Assembly (NCBI GenBank): GCA_943372645.1
Contig: CALRZN010000005.1
Location: 62,001 to 126,000 of the forward strand
DNA: 64,000 bases
Source of the DNA: VBWE01 sp943372645
GTDB taxonomy: Bacteria; Bacteroidota; Bacteroidia; Palsa-965
Direction: 5' to 3'
The position numbers and the translations under genes are program-made. This document shows positions 16,089-25,261 of the stretch, in pieces. The notes under the pieces are model-generated. The model saw only the letters and a list, made by a program, of their open reading frames with translations. It searched no databases and had not been told where the DNA came from. Each line of letters begins with the position of its first letter. Position 1 is the stretch's first letter.

Positions 16089-16499
16089 GCGCATTTGCCA
16101 TTCCATGAATTAAAAAAGGCATCGGAATCCCGGTCACACACTTACCTGGCCGGTTATAATACATCGAATACTAAACGAACACTATCGTTTGCCCTTTTAA
16201 ACGCGTTAATCCGGTTTCGTCCGTTACTTTTACAGCACCAAACCGCCTGACCCAACAGGCAACCGTATTAAAATCCCTTACCGGCAACTGACTTCCTTTC
16301 GCTTTACCCCCGTTTACGAACGGAGGCGGTTGCCATTTTTTTAAAATTCCCTGTTTGATTTTTTTTCGCGTTTCTTATCCGCAGGTAATCGAATTATAAG
16401 TTGTTGGTATCAGTTACCGGAATTTGTGCTCATGGTTTTTGGTTATGAATGACATTTGGCGCAATCCAAATATTAACTCTAACCTTAAAACCTTGACTT
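16089..16499. other. Intergenic region of about 410 bp without a gene
   Basis: Lies between divergent genes. The left edge carries the kinase promoter. I see only short hairpins (GCCTG/CAGGC around 16246-16261 and CCGT/ACGG around 16309-16322), T-tracts around 16335-16375, and no good -7 element immediately before the next gene. No coding sequence is supported. Confidence 0.4.
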
Positions 16500-17348
16500 A
16501 TGAAAAAGAATTTGATTGCAGCTTTATTGCTTGTGGGCGGAATTGTTTCTACAGCAAATGCACAACTGGCAACCTACTGGCAGGTAGGGGGCAACACTGC
16601 GCCACTCTCTAATATTATCGGCCATACCAATGCAAGCCAGCCAAGTCTCTTATTCAGAGCGGGCAGCACCAATTCCGTTCTCAGCGTGTCTAACCTCGGC
16701 CGAATCGGTATTGGGATCAATAATACCAGCCCCGGTGTTGAGCTGGATGTGCGTGGAGTTACCAATCCCGGATTTTTATTGAGTGCAACCGGTGTGCCGG
16801 CGAGTGCGGTGATGGGAATTGCAACATCCGGATCATCTTATTCGGCCAACGCGGTTGTTGGTGATGTAGTATTCGGCCCGAAAGGCGGCGGGTCGCATGA
16901 TCTTATTCTTTCGTGTCAGAACAACAACAGCGGCAGCATCCGTTTCAAAAGCGGGCCCATTGGCGGTGATGTGGAATACATGACGATTAAAGGCAACGGC
17001 CTCGTAGGTATCGGTACCAATGCGCCGCAGTTTAAACTGGATGTTGCAGGAACCATCCGCGCGTGTGAAGTGCGTGTGAATGTTGACGGTGGCTGGTGCG
17101 ATTATGTGTTTGAAAAATCCTACAAACTAATGCCGCTTGCTGATGTGGAAAAATTCATCACCGAAAATCACCACCTGCCAAAAATTCCTGCCGCAGCAGA
17201 TGTACATAAAAATGGACTTGACATGGGTTCAATGCAGATCAGTATGATGGAAAAAGTAGAAGAACTTACATTGTATGTGATCCAGCTCAAAAAAGAAAAC
17301 GACGAACTGGCAAAACGCCTTGCTGCTGTTGAACAGGCCGGGAAATAA
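16500..17348 (+). CDS. Secreted tail-fibre-like protein with coiled-coil C terminus
   Basis: A 282-residue protein with a clear signal peptide (MKKNLIAALLLVGGIVSTANAQ). The middle is beta-rich and glycine-rich, with two GIG-type repeat turns (GRIGIGINNTSPGVELDVRG and LVGIGTNAPQFKLDVAG). The C terminus has the segment YKLMPLADVEKFI...HHLPKIPAAADV, then a coiled coil (EKVEELTLYVIQLKKENDELAKRL). This C-terminal pattern is common in Bacteroidota secreted proteins and resembles trimeric fibre ends with intramolecular-chaperone ancestry. It shares the GIGTN-PQ-KLDV module with the collar protein at 648-2528. It lies 8 bp before the next gene and is probably cotranscribed with it. Confidence 0.7.
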   Translation: MKKNLIAALLLVGGIVSTANAQLATYWQVGGNTAPLSNIIGHTNASQPSLLFRAGSTNSVLSVSNLGRIGIGINNTSPGVELDVRGVTNPGFLLSATGVPASAVMGIATSGSSYSANAVVGDVVFGPKGGGSHDLILSCQNNNSGSIRFKSGPIGGDVEYMTIKGNGLVGIGTNAPQFKLDVAGTIRACEVRVNVDGGWCDYVFEKSYKLMPLADVEKFITENHHLPKIPAAADVHKNGLDMGSMQISMMEKVEELTLYVIQLKKENDELAKRLAAVEQAGK

Positions 17349-17356
17349 TTAACCCC

Positions 17357-19300
17357 ATGAAAAGAACGATAAACGTTGCACTGCTCTTGTTCCTTGCAGT
17401 GCTGCTCTGTAACCAGGTTATGGCGCAGCAGAAAAGGTTCCCGGTTTATATCGGGATGTATTGTTACGACCGGGATGGAGGGGATGATGATCATGTTCCA
17501 CCCCAAGAAACGGTTGGTCTGGATGATGCATATCTCGATGAAATGACAAAGTATAACTTCAACCTGATCATCAGCGGAGACCCGTCAAGAACAACAGTAA
17601 CAAGTGCGAATAACCTTACACTGTCAACTGCTTTTCTTGACCGTGTTCAAAATGCGGGATTAAAAATCATTGTTGGCAATACTAATTTTGCAGTTAATAA
17701 GGTTACCCCGGTTTACAACCCTTCTGCAATTGCAATTGGACTTAGCCACTATAATACTCATCCCGCTGTAATAGGATATGATATAGTTGATGAACCATGT
17801 ATGACAGCGTTCTCTGTGATCGGACAAGTTGCCGGCCAGATAACAGCATACGACAATACTAAACTTCCGTATGTTAATCTCTGGTCTGCTCCTGCTGATA
17901 ATCAGCTTGAGGATTGTAATTCAAGCACGATTTATACCGGAACATATGGAGACTACCTGGATGCGTATATCGCCAATACAAACCCCAGGATGATTGGGTT
18001 TGACTTTTATCCGCTCGAGTCTGACCCGGGAGAAAACAGCTATAAAAGAGATTATTTTATGAATCTTCAGGATTTAGCAGTAAGAGCAGGAGCCAACGAT
18101 ATCCCGTTTTACCTGACTGTAAATACATACCAGAATACAGGGCTAACCGGAACAAACTCCGACTTTCATGGTATAGATGATATCCGGATTCTGCGGTATA
18201 ATATGTTTTCTGGACTTATGTATGGTGCAAAAGGGTTGATGTATTGGCCACGGGAAATTGCTTTGGGATATTTTTCCGGGCCTTTTGTTGTTTATCCGTT
18301 TCAGGATGATATGAGTATTGCAACCAAACAGACATTAGGAGCAATCAATGGTAAAGTAATAAACCATGCTTACGAACTGGGGGATTTGAAGTTTGTTTCT
18401 TCATATCATGTAACTGAATTACCACAGGTTGCTGTCTGGAATCCAGTATGGATCGGTCAGATGTATAAACCGGAAATGCTGTGGAGTCAGTTTGCTTCAG
18501 ATCCGGCAACTGTTGCGGTCTTCAATACGTCAAATCCGATAACACCGGCACCTACTTTTGATGTACATGCTCCAAATAGTTCTGATTTCCTTGCATTCTC
18601 CTACCTGAGTGATGCCGGTGGCAAAAAGTACATGTGGGTAATGAATAAGGATTATCATGGTACTTCACCCGTAAATTTTACACTCAATTTCAACGGGCAG
18701 AAAACAGTTGTTGATATTCTCGAAGATAAAATCTGTACCAACATAAACAACATGTCAGTTGAACTTGAACCCGGTGAAGGCAAATTATTTCTGATAGATA
18801 ATTATTATTACCAGAACATGACGATCACGGCCGCATTTTCGAACTTTAATATGACCATCACTGCCGATAACCTTACCCTGCAAGGAAACCAGGTTACAGG
18901 AACATCAGTGGATCGTTTTTATGCAAAAAACATCACTGTTGCGCCGAGCGCTTTTTTCCAGGCAGGCACCGATGTGCTGCTGAAAGCCGAAACCAATTAC
19001 TGTGGTGTATTCCGTGCACCAGGGGTAACTGATTCGCAGCATGAAACTGCTCCCCCGGGAATGCAGGTAATGCCCAACCCGAACAACGGTCACTTTACTG
19101 TGAAAATTGAAGGCGATGCAGAAAAGCAGTTTGACTTCTCTGTGGAAACCATGCTCGGTCAGGTTGTGTATCGCAGTCGTATAGCAGGCCAAAGCCAGGC
19201 CGAAATTGACCTCAATTCACTACCCGACGGCATGTACCTCATTAAACTCGCTGCCGATGGTGATGTGGTGAAAACAGTCAAAACAATTGTAAATCATTAA
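17357..19300 (+). CDS. Secreted T9SS protein with glycoside-hydrolase-like TIM-barrel region
   Basis: A 647-residue protein. The signal peptide ends near VMAQQ. Residues about 30-370 look like a (beta/alpha)8 barrel: VGLDDAYLDEMTKYNFNLIISGDPS at the start, IGYDIVDEP (a possible acid/base Glu), MIGFDFYPLES and GLMYWP later. This is reminiscent of clan GH-A hydrolases, but I cannot name a family. A beta domain and a type A T9SS sorting domain follow (QVMPNPNNGHFTVKI ... DGMYLIKLAADGDVVKTVKTIVNH). Likely secreted or surface-attached. A terminator follows at 19331. Confidence 0.68.
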   Translation: MKRTINVALLLFLAVLLCNQVMAQQKRFPVYIGMYCYDRDGGDDDHVPPQETVGLDDAYLDEMTKYNFNLIISGDPSRTTVTSANNLTLSTAFLDRVQNAGLKIIVGNTNFAVNKVTPVYNPSAIAIGLSHYNTHPAVIGYDIVDEPCMTAFSVIGQVAGQITAYDNTKLPYVNLWSAPADNQLEDCNSSTIYTGTYGDYLDAYIANTNPRMIGFDFYPLESDPGENSYKRDYFMNLQDLAVRAGANDIPFYLTVNTYQNTGLTGTNSDFHGIDDIRILRYNMFSGLMYGAKGLMYWPREIALGYFSGPFVVYPFQDDMSIATKQTLGAINGKVINHAYELGDLKFVSSYHVTELPQVAVWNPVWIGQMYKPEMLWSQFASDPATVAVFNTSNPITPAPTFDVHAPNSSDFLAFSYLSDAGGKKYMWVMNKDYHGTSPVNFTLNFNGQKTVVDILEDKICTNINNMSVELEPGEGKLFLIDNYYYQNMTITAAFSNFNMTITADNLTLQGNQVTGTSVDRFYAKNITVAPSAFFQAGTDVLLKAETNYCGVFRAPGVTDSQHETAPPGMQVMPNPNNGHFTVKIEGDAEKQFDFSVETMLGQVVYRSRIAGQSQAEIDLNSLPDGMYLIKLAADGDVVKTVKTIVNH

Positions 19301-19330
19301 TCAACCCCGGTTAATATCCGTTCAAACCCC

Positions 19331-19365
19331 AAACGGCGGCCCCCCCAAAGCCGCCGTTTTTCTTT
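19331..19365 (+). terminator. Rho-independent terminator after the T9SS hydrolase-like gene
   Basis: AAACGGCGGC (19331-19340) pairs with GCCGCCGTTT (19350-19359), with a C/A-rich loop and a following T-tract. It is 30 bp after the stop codon. Confidence 0.8.
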
Positions 19366-19390
19366 ATAAATACACTATCCCCCAAATGCG

Positions 19391-19398
19391 TAAATTTG
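19391..19398 (+). promoter_or_regulatory. -7 element giving a predicted leaderless acetyltransferase mRNA
   Basis: TAAATTTG with 4 nt (CCCC) before the ATG at 19403. Confidence 0.6.
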
Positions 19399-19402
19399 CC
19401 CC

Positions 19403-19936
19403 ATGGTCAGCCTTCCGATCAACGAAAACATAGTGCTCTCCCCGCCCGGCGAACCCGGCGATGTGGTGGCGTATGTGTATTGGCTGAATGATAAAGACAT
19501 CTTCGACCGCACGCTGATGCTTCCGTATCCATACACCGAAGCCGATGCACACTGGTTTATCAATCACTGCCGCGAAAATGAAGCACTGCACGGCAAACCG
19601 GTTGATTTTGCCATACGCCTTGTAACCGGCGAACTCATCGGGGGCTGCGGGTACCATAACTTTCATGCCATGAAACCGCACCAGGCCGAAATCGGTTACT
19701 GGCTGGCCGCGCCGTACCGCGGGCAGGGCATTATGCCGCTGGTGGTGGAAACGGTTTGTCAATACGGCGTCCGCGAACTCGGCCTGCTGCGCATCGAGGC
19801 ACCCATTTACGCATTTAATGCCGCTTCGCAGCGCGTACTCGAAAAATGCGGTTTCGCGGAAGAAGGTTATCTTCGCAAAGCTTATTTCAAAAACGAACAA
19901 TACCACGACGGAAAACTTTTTGCACGCATTTTCTGA
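19403..19936 (+). CDS. GNAT family N-acetyltransferase (RimJ/RimL-like)
   Basis: A 177-residue protein with the GNAT fold of the ribosomal-protein acetyltransferase group. It has an early TEADAHWFI helix, the central strands FAIRLVTGELIGGCGYH and AEIGYWLAAPYRGQGIMPLVV (the acetyl-CoA pyrophosphate loop, R-G-Q-G), then IEAPIYAFNAASQRVLEKCGF. The acceptor substrate is unknown. The stop codon overlaps the start of the carboxylase gene (ATGA), so the two are cotranscribed, which may be only organisational. Confidence 0.9.
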   Translation: MVSLPINENIVLSPPGEPGDVVAYVYWLNDKDIFDRTLMLPYPYTEADAHWFINHCRENEALHGKPVDFAIRLVTGELIGGCGYHNFHAMKPHQAEIGYWLAAPYRGQGIMPLVVETVCQYGVRELGLLRIEAPIYAFNAASQRVLEKCGFAEEGYLRKAYFKNEQYHDGKLFARIF

Positions 19937-21477
19937 TGAAAGATAAAGTAACACGACTGCACGAAAAAACCGAAGCCGCATTACAGGGCGGCGGTGAAAA
20001 GCGCATTGATGCGCAACATAAAAAAGGCAAACTCACCGCGCGTGAACGCCTCCACTTCCTGCTTGACGAAGGCAGTTTCGAAGAAATCGGCATGCTGGTT
20101 ACCCACCGCTCGCACGAATTCGGTCTCGAAAAAGAAAAATATCCCGGCGATGGCGTGGTAACCGGCTACGGCCGTATTGACGGTCGCCTGGTGTATGTGT
20201 TTTCGCAGGATTTTACCGTGTTCGGTGGTTCGCTTTCGGAAACACATGCCGAAAAAATATGCCGCATCATGGATCTTGCCATGCAGAACGGCGCTCCCGT
20301 AATCGGCCTCAACGATTCGGGCGGTGCGCGCATCCAGGAAGGTGTGGTTTCGCTCGGCGGTTATGCCGATATTTTTTACCGCAACACACGCGCTTCGGGT
20401 GTGGTGCCGCAGATTTCGGCCATTATGGGGCCCTGCGCGGGCGGTGCAGTGTATTCACCGGCCATCACCGATTTTATTTTGATGGTGGAAAATACATCAT
20501 ACATGTTTGTTACCGGTCCCAACGTGGTGAAAACGGTTACACACGAAGAAGTGAGTGCCGAAGAACTTGGCGGAGCCTCCGCACATTCGGCCAAATCGGG
20601 CGTTACGCATTTTTCATGCGCCAACGAAATCGAATGTATCCGCACTATCCGTTCGCTGGTGAGTTACATTCCTTCCAATTGTGAAGACGAAGCACCGGCG
20701 CAGCGTTACACCGCAGGCAACGAAGAGCGCCCGCAGCTGAACAACGTGATTCCGGCAAATCCCAACCAGCCGTATGATATGCGCGAAGTGATCAACGGTA
20801 TTATTGATGACAATTCTTTTCTTGAAGTACATAAAAACTACGCCGAAAACATCGTGGTGGGTTTTGCACGCCTCGGCGGACGAAGCATCGGCATAGTGGC
20901 CAACCAGCCCGCGGTGCTAGCCGGTGTGCTCGACATCAATTCATCCACCAAGGCCGGCCGTTTCGTGCGTTTCTGCGATGCGTACAATATTCCGCTGCTC
21001 GTGCTGGTGGATGTGCCGGGATTTCTGCCCGGTACCGACCAGGAATGGAACGGCATTATTACCAACGGGGCCAAACTGCTTTACGCATTCTGCGAAGCCA
21101 CTGTTCCGCGCATTACCGTTATTACCCGCAAAGCGTATGGCGGGGCGTATGATGTGATGAATTCGAAACACATCGGTGCGGATATGAACTACGCGTGGCC
21201 TACCGCCGAAATTGCCGTGATGGGTCCGAAAGGTGCTGCGGAAATTATTTTCAAAAACGAAATTGCCGCCGCCGCAGATCCGGCCGCCAAACTGAACGAA
21301 AAAGTAGAAGAATACACGAGTCACTTCGCCAACCCCTGGCGCGCCGCCGAACGCGGGTTTATTGACGAAGTAATTATGCCCGGCGACACCCGCCGCAAAC
21401 TGCTCGCCGCGTTTGAAATGCTGAAAAACAAAGCCGATAAAATGCCGAAGAAAAAGCACGGCAACATCCCGCTTTAG
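19936..21477 (+). CDS. Acyl-CoA carboxylase, carboxyltransferase (beta) subunit
   Basis: A 513-residue protein, starting at the ATG that overlaps the preceding stop codon. The carboxyltransferase crotonase folds are recognisable. The N half has KKGKLTARERLHFLLDEGSFEEI, GLNDSGGARIQEGV and IMGPCAGGAVYSPAITDF. The C half has FVRFCDAYNIPLLVLVDVPGFLPG and RKAYGGAYDVMNSK. It closely resembles propionyl-CoA carboxylase beta and methylmalonyl-CoA decarboxylase alpha, and transfers CO2 between biotin and an acyl-CoA. No biotin carboxylase or biotin carrier gene is in this window, so the holoenzyme must be completed elsewhere. Confidence 0.93.
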   Translation: MKDKVTRLHEKTEAALQGGGEKRIDAQHKKGKLTARERLHFLLDEGSFEEIGMLVTHRSHEFGLEKEKYPGDGVVTGYGRIDGRLVYVFSQDFTVFGGSLSETHAEKICRIMDLAMQNGAPVIGLNDSGGARIQEGVVSLGGYADIFYRNTRASGVVPQISAIMGPCAGGAVYSPAITDFILMVENTSYMFVTGPNVVKTVTHEEVSAEELGGASAHSAKSGVTHFSCANEIECIRTIRSLVSYIPSNCEDEAPAQRYTAGNEERPQLNNVIPANPNQPYDMREVINGIIDDNSFLEVHKNYAENIVVGFARLGGRSIGIVANQPAVLAGVLDINSSTKAGRFVRFCDAYNIPLLVLVDVPGFLPGTDQEWNGIITNGAKLLYAFCEATVPRITVITRKAYGGAYDVMNSKHIGADMNYAWPTAEIAVMGPKGAAEIIFKNEIAAAADPAAKLNEKVEEYTSHFANPWRAAERGFIDEVIMPGDTRRKLLAAFEMLKNKADKMPKKKHGNIPL

Positions 21478-21528
21478 GAGTGATTGAACACGGGTAACGT
21501 CATTTTAGTTTGCATTACTCGCAGTCAT

Positions 21529-21551
21529 CCTGAGCGGCAGTCGAAGGAGAC
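21529..21551. repeat. Dispersed intergenic repeat (GAGCGGCAGTCGA core)
   Basis: The segment contains TGAGCGGCAGTCGAAGGA. The same core recurs three times at 58745-58865, there also as a long inverted repeat. It lies in the short gap before the FkbM gene and argues against the TTG start at 21484 for that gene. Confidence 0.55.
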
Positions 21552-21575
21552 TGCCCAACTGCAAACTGATTTTGT

Positions 21576-21583
21576 TACATTTG
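21576..21583 (+). promoter_or_regulatory. -7 element giving a predicted leaderless FkbM mRNA
   Basis: TACATTTG followed by 5 nt and the GTG at 21589. Confidence 0.55.
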
Positions 21584-21588
21584 CCCCC

Positions 21589-22323
21589 GTGAAAAACCTG
21601 GTGAAATACATCCTGCAGCAAATGCTCGGCTTCGAGCGTTACCTGTTTGTGTTTTCGTGGTACAAAATAAAGACCCTGAAAAACGACAGCAAGGAGAACC
21701 ATTTTTTTCATTTCCTGCAGCTTATGCCCGAAGATGCAACGGTGCTTGATATCGGTGCCAACATCGGTATTATGACCGTTCACCTGGCACAGCATCTGAA
21801 AAAAGGCCGCGTGTTTGCGTTTGAGCCTATGCCCGATAACATCCGCGCACTGCGCTGCATTGTTGCACATTTTAAAATTCAGAATGCAACCATTTACACC
21901 TGCGCCCTCGGCGATCACGACGGGGAAGTGGAAATGGTGATGCCGGTGGAAGGAAATGCACGGCAGCAGGGCCTCAGCCACGTGGTGCACGAAACCATTA
22001 CCGAACGTAACGAAGGCATTAAGCTGCGCGTGCCCCTGCAACAGCTTGATCATATTGCCGAACTGCGTGCCGGAAGTGCCAACATCCGCGGCATAAAAAT
22101 GGATGTTGAAAATTTCGAATCGTTTGTACTCGAAGGCGGCCGCGAATTGCTGAAGCAATGGAAACCGGTGGTTTATACCGAGCTGTGGGACAACGAAAAC
22201 CGCTACACCTGTTTTACCATCATGCAGCAGTTAGGCTACCAGGTGAAAGTGGTGGAAGGCAACGCCCTGGTTGATTTTAACAAAGACAGGCACACGCACC
22301 AGAACTTTATTTTTATTCCCTGA
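21589..22323 (+). CDS. FkbM family SAM-dependent methyltransferase
   Basis: A protein of about 244 residues when started at GTG 21589. A longer frame opens at TTG 21484 but would run through a dispersed repeat and the promoter element. The FkbM methyltransferase fold is clear: DATVLDIGANIGIMTVHLAQ (SAM motif I), VFAFEPMPDNIRALRC, then IKMDVENFESFVLEGG near the C terminus. FkbM enzymes methylate hydroxyl groups on glycans or secondary metabolites; the substrate here is unknown. Confidence 0.88.
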   Translation: MKNLVKYILQQMLGFERYLFVFSWYKIKTLKNDSKENHFFHFLQLMPEDATVLDIGANIGIMTVHLAQHLKKGRVFAFEPMPDNIRALRCIVAHFKIQNATIYTCALGDHDGEVEMVMPVEGNARQQGLSHVVHETITERNEGIKLRVPLQQLDHIAELRAGSANIRGIKMDVENFESFVLEGGRELLKQWKPVVYTELWDNENRYTCFTIMQQLGYQVKVVEGNALVDFNKDRHTHQNFIFIP

Positions 22324-22386
22324 TTATTTCCCCGTTTTCAAAATTGTGTTATCTTGTTTGCTCAAATTGGACCAAACAAATAACAC

Positions 22387-24876
22387 ATGAAAAAACTCAC
22401 TACTCTTTTATTTGGAGTTGTAGCGGTATGCGCATCCGAACGAATTACGGCGCAATGCGGCTCGGCTTTTTACGATGGATTTGAATCGGGCAGTTATACG
22501 CCTACCTGGAGCCTCGGGCCCGGACTTACCAGCGGTGCAGTTACCACTACGAACCCGGCCGTGGGCACTTACCGCCTCGAAGGAACCGGCGGCGTTTCTA
22601 CGCACCTCACGGGATTTTCCACCACCATTGCCTCGGCAACACCTTCCACCATCAGCTGGTACATTTACCCGACCGGCACCGGTGCCACCAACTATTTTAT
22701 TGCCGGCGACAATGCAGTAACTGCAACCAACTGCGTAATGTTCTGTTACTGGTTAGGCAGTTCCAATGTGATCCGTTTTGTTTCCGGATCAACGTATCAG
22801 TACACCTGCACACCGGGTTCGTGGTATCATATTGAAATGCGCAACATCAACTGGACCGCACACAATTTTGATATCTGGATCAACAATGTACAGGTTTCAA
22901 CCGCATTCCCGTTCCGTTCGGTTTCGCAGAACAGCATCACCAAACTCCACCTTTATAATTTCAACAGCGGGGTAGGCGTGTGGGACGACATCCAGCTGGG
23001 CGGTGTCCCGATGAATATGAGCAGTGTGGTTACCAATCCGCTGTGTTATGGCGGTAACGGTGATATCAACCTGACGGTAAGCGGTGGCGTTTCTCCGTTT
23101 ACGTATGCCTGGAGCAACAGCGCCACCACCGAAGATGTGACCGGTGTAACTGCAGGAACGTATTCGGTAATTGCAACGGGCAGCAACGGCTGTGCAGATA
23201 CACTTGCCAACATCGTGGTGAATGAACCACCGCAGATTATTGCAACCACTGCTTCTGTACCTGCAACCTGCAACGGCACGTTTACCGGCTCGGCCAGTGT
23301 AAGTGCATTCGGCGGAACAGGTTCGCTGGGGTATTCGTGGTCGCCGCTTGGCGGAACTAATGACACTGCTACCGGCCTCGCTGCGTTTACGTATACGTGT
23401 ACGATTACCGATGCCAACATGTGTACTGTAACGCAAACCGTTACCGTTACCGAACCGCCGCAGTTAACGGCAACGTCGGTAATCAGTGATGTGACCTGTT
23501 TCGGTGCTTCAAACGGTTATGCCGTTTCTGTTCCTGCGGGTGGCACTGCACCGTATTCCTATTCGTGGAATACCATTCCGGTTCAGACCACCGATACCGC
23601 TACCGGGCTTGTAACGGGAACCTATTCGTGTACGGTTACTGACGCAAACGGATGTTCTGTTTCGCAGTCGGTACAGATTACCGAACCCACCGCGCTTGCG
23701 GCAACAGTTTCATCAACGAACAACCTGTGTTACGGTGACTCAACCGGAACTGCATTTGCAATTGCATCAGGCGGAACAGGTGCATACAGTTACAGCTGGA
23801 ACACCTCACCGGCACAGCTCACCGATTCGGCAACCGGACTTACAGCAGGTACATACATCTGTACCATTATGGATGCCAACAACTGCATGACGTATGATTC
23901 AGTGAGCATTTCGCAACCGGCGCAACTGGTAACAAACATTTCTTCGCAAAATATTTCCTGCTTTGGCGGAAGCAACGGCTGGTGCGGCACAGCGGTAACC
24001 GGCGGAACTCCCGGCTACACGTATGTATGGTCAACCGGAACAAATTTGCCGGGCGATTCGAACCTGGTTGCGGGCTGTTATTATGTGCAGATCGCCGATG
24101 CGAATGGATGTATGGTTATGGATACCGTATGCCTCACCGAACCGCCTGCACTGGTGGCAACCGGTGTTACAGCCAACAGCACCACCTGCGGCGGAAGTAA
24201 CGGCAGCGTTGATCTTACACCAACCGGCGGCACACAACCTTACACGTATAGCTGGAGCAACATTACGTCGAACGAAGACCTTACCGGGGTTGCTGCAGGT
24301 ACGTACAGCGTTACCATTACCGATGCGAACAGCTGCACCAGCACGTACACATTTACCATCAGCGATCCCGATCCGCCTGCAGTAACACTGAGTCTTCCCG
24401 TTACGACCGTGTGTGTGGATGATCCCACTTTTATACTGACCGGTGGTGCTCCTTCGGGCGGAATGTGGAGCGGATCAGGGGTGTTAAACAATGCATTCAG
24501 CCCGATTGCGGCAGGAGTTGGTACCATTGCCATTACGTATACGTACACAGACAGCAATAACTGTACGGCAACAGCCACTGACAACATACAGGTAAATGCC
24601 TGCGTCGGCATCACCGAACAACAGGATGACGTATTGCAGCTGTTCCCGAACCCGGTAATGAATGGAAGCAATGTAGTTACGCTGCAACTTCCGGTTGTTA
24701 CTGACAAGGTGCAGGTAACGCTTACCGGTGTTGATGGAAAAACCGTTTACAGCGAATCGTTCAGCAACCGCCAGCGCATTGATATGGCGCTTGACGGCAT
24801 TACGGGCGGGACATACCTGGTTACGGTTACCGCCGGAACGCAACGCATGCAGCAGCGCCTGGTGATTGTGCGCTGA
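22387..24876 (+). CDS. Secreted multi-SprB-repeat protein with T9SS sorting domain
   Basis: An 829-residue protein. After a signal peptide comes a lectin/concanavalin-like jelly-roll region (residues about 20-200, FYDGFESGSYTPTWSLG... WDDIQLGG). Six SprB-type repeats of about 75-80 residues follow, each with C(Y/F)G...G...GG..PY.Y.WS and GTY..T.TDANGC. The C-terminal type A sorting domain opens LQLFPNPVMNG. SprB repeats are named after the flavobacterial gliding adhesin. Here the number is small and gliding itself is not implied. Probably a surface or secreted adhesin with glycan-binding potential. A terminator follows at 24899. Confidence 0.85.
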   Translation: MKKLTTLLFGVVAVCASERITAQCGSAFYDGFESGSYTPTWSLGPGLTSGAVTTTNPAVGTYRLEGTGGVSTHLTGFSTTIASATPSTISWYIYPTGTGATNYFIAGDNAVTATNCVMFCYWLGSSNVIRFVSGSTYQYTCTPGSWYHIEMRNINWTAHNFDIWINNVQVSTAFPFRSVSQNSITKLHLYNFNSGVGVWDDIQLGGVPMNMSSVVTNPLCYGGNGDINLTVSGGVSPFTYAWSNSATTEDVTGVTAGTYSVIATGSNGCADTLANIVVNEPPQIIATTASVPATCNGTFTGSASVSAFGGTGSLGYSWSPLGGTNDTATGLAAFTYTCTITDANMCTVTQTVTVTEPPQLTATSVISDVTCFGASNGYAVSVPAGGTAPYSYSWNTIPVQTTDTATGLVTGTYSCTVTDANGCSVSQSVQITEPTALAATVSSTNNLCYGDSTGTAFAIASGGTGAYSYSWNTSPAQLTDSATGLTAGTYICTIMDANNCMTYDSVSISQPAQLVTNISSQNISCFGGSNGWCGTAVTGGTPGYTYVWSTGTNLPGDSNLVAGCYYVQIADANGCMVMDTVCLTEPPALVATGVTANSTTCGGSNGSVDLTPTGGTQPYTYSWSNITSNEDLTGVAAGTYSVTITDANSCTSTYTFTISDPDPPAVTLSLPVTTVCVDDPTFILTGGAPSGGMWSGSGVLNNAFSPIAAGVGTIAITYTYTDSNNCTATATDNIQVNACVGITEQQDDVLQLFPNPVMNGSNVVTLQLPVVTDKVQVTLTGVDGKTVYSESFSNRQRIDMALDGITGGTYLVTVTAGTQRMQQRLVIVR

Positions 24877-24898
24877 GATTGAATAAGGAATTGAAACG

Positions 24899-24937
24899 AA
24901 CAGCCTCTCCCGGTTCCGGTGGGGGCTGTTCTGTTTT
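24899..24937 (+). terminator. Terminator after the SprB-repeat gene
   Basis: AACAGCC (24899-24905) pairs with GGCTGTT (24924-24930), extended by C/G-rich inner bases, followed by CTGTTTTG. It starts 22 bp after the stop codon. Confidence 0.65.
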
Positions 24938-24982
24938 GGGCAATAGCGTCAAAAGTAAACCAGCATTAAGTCGTATAAAATT

Positions 24983-25150
24983 GATGTTAGCGCGGATTTT
25001 GTGTGTAGTTCAGTGCGGATGCTAATCCGTGCGGAACCACAGCCTTAAGCGCGGGGATTTGTGAACAGGAGGGTAATTCTGCACGCGCAAATCGTATGCT
25101 GTCACGGATTACCCCGCTCACCTGCACCCCACAAAATCCGCGACAACATC
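24983..25150. repeat. 168-bp non-coding element with 21-bp terminal inverted repeats
   Basis: The left end 24983-25003 begins GATGTTAGCGCGGATTTTG. It is the reverse complement of 25130-25150 at 19 of 21 positions. The interior contains further CGGAT/ATCCG inverted segments and no coding frame. It resembles a REP-like or MITE-like element, or a long stem-loop. Related CCCCAAAATCC-type sequence occurs near 26938 and 58689. Confidence 0.5.
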
Positions 25151-25217
25151 AAAAAAAGAAAACAGGGAAGAGGATTGTTTTTAAACGCGATTGCCCTGCT
25201 GTTCTGCTTTTAATGCC

Positions 25218-25246
25218 TTGAAATTAAACCCGAAATCGTACCTTCG
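25218..25246 (+). promoter_or_regulatory. Promoter of the polysaccharide export cluster
   Basis: TTG at 25218-25220, 18 bp, then TACCTTCG at 25239-25246 (one mismatch from TAnnTTTG), 15 nt before the flippase ATG. Confidence 0.5.
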
Positions 25247-25261
25247 CCGCTGATTTTCACC

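Noticed and set aside
21484..21588. TTG-started N-terminal extension of the FkbM protein
   Set aside because: The extension would translate a dispersed repeat and a -7 promoter element. GTG at 21589 fits the leaderless pattern.
23000..24400. Periodic repeats as a possible CRISPR or other DNA repeat array
   Set aside because: The periodicity is at the protein level (SprB repeats of 75-80 residues) and the DNA copies are divergent; there are no spacers or cas genes.
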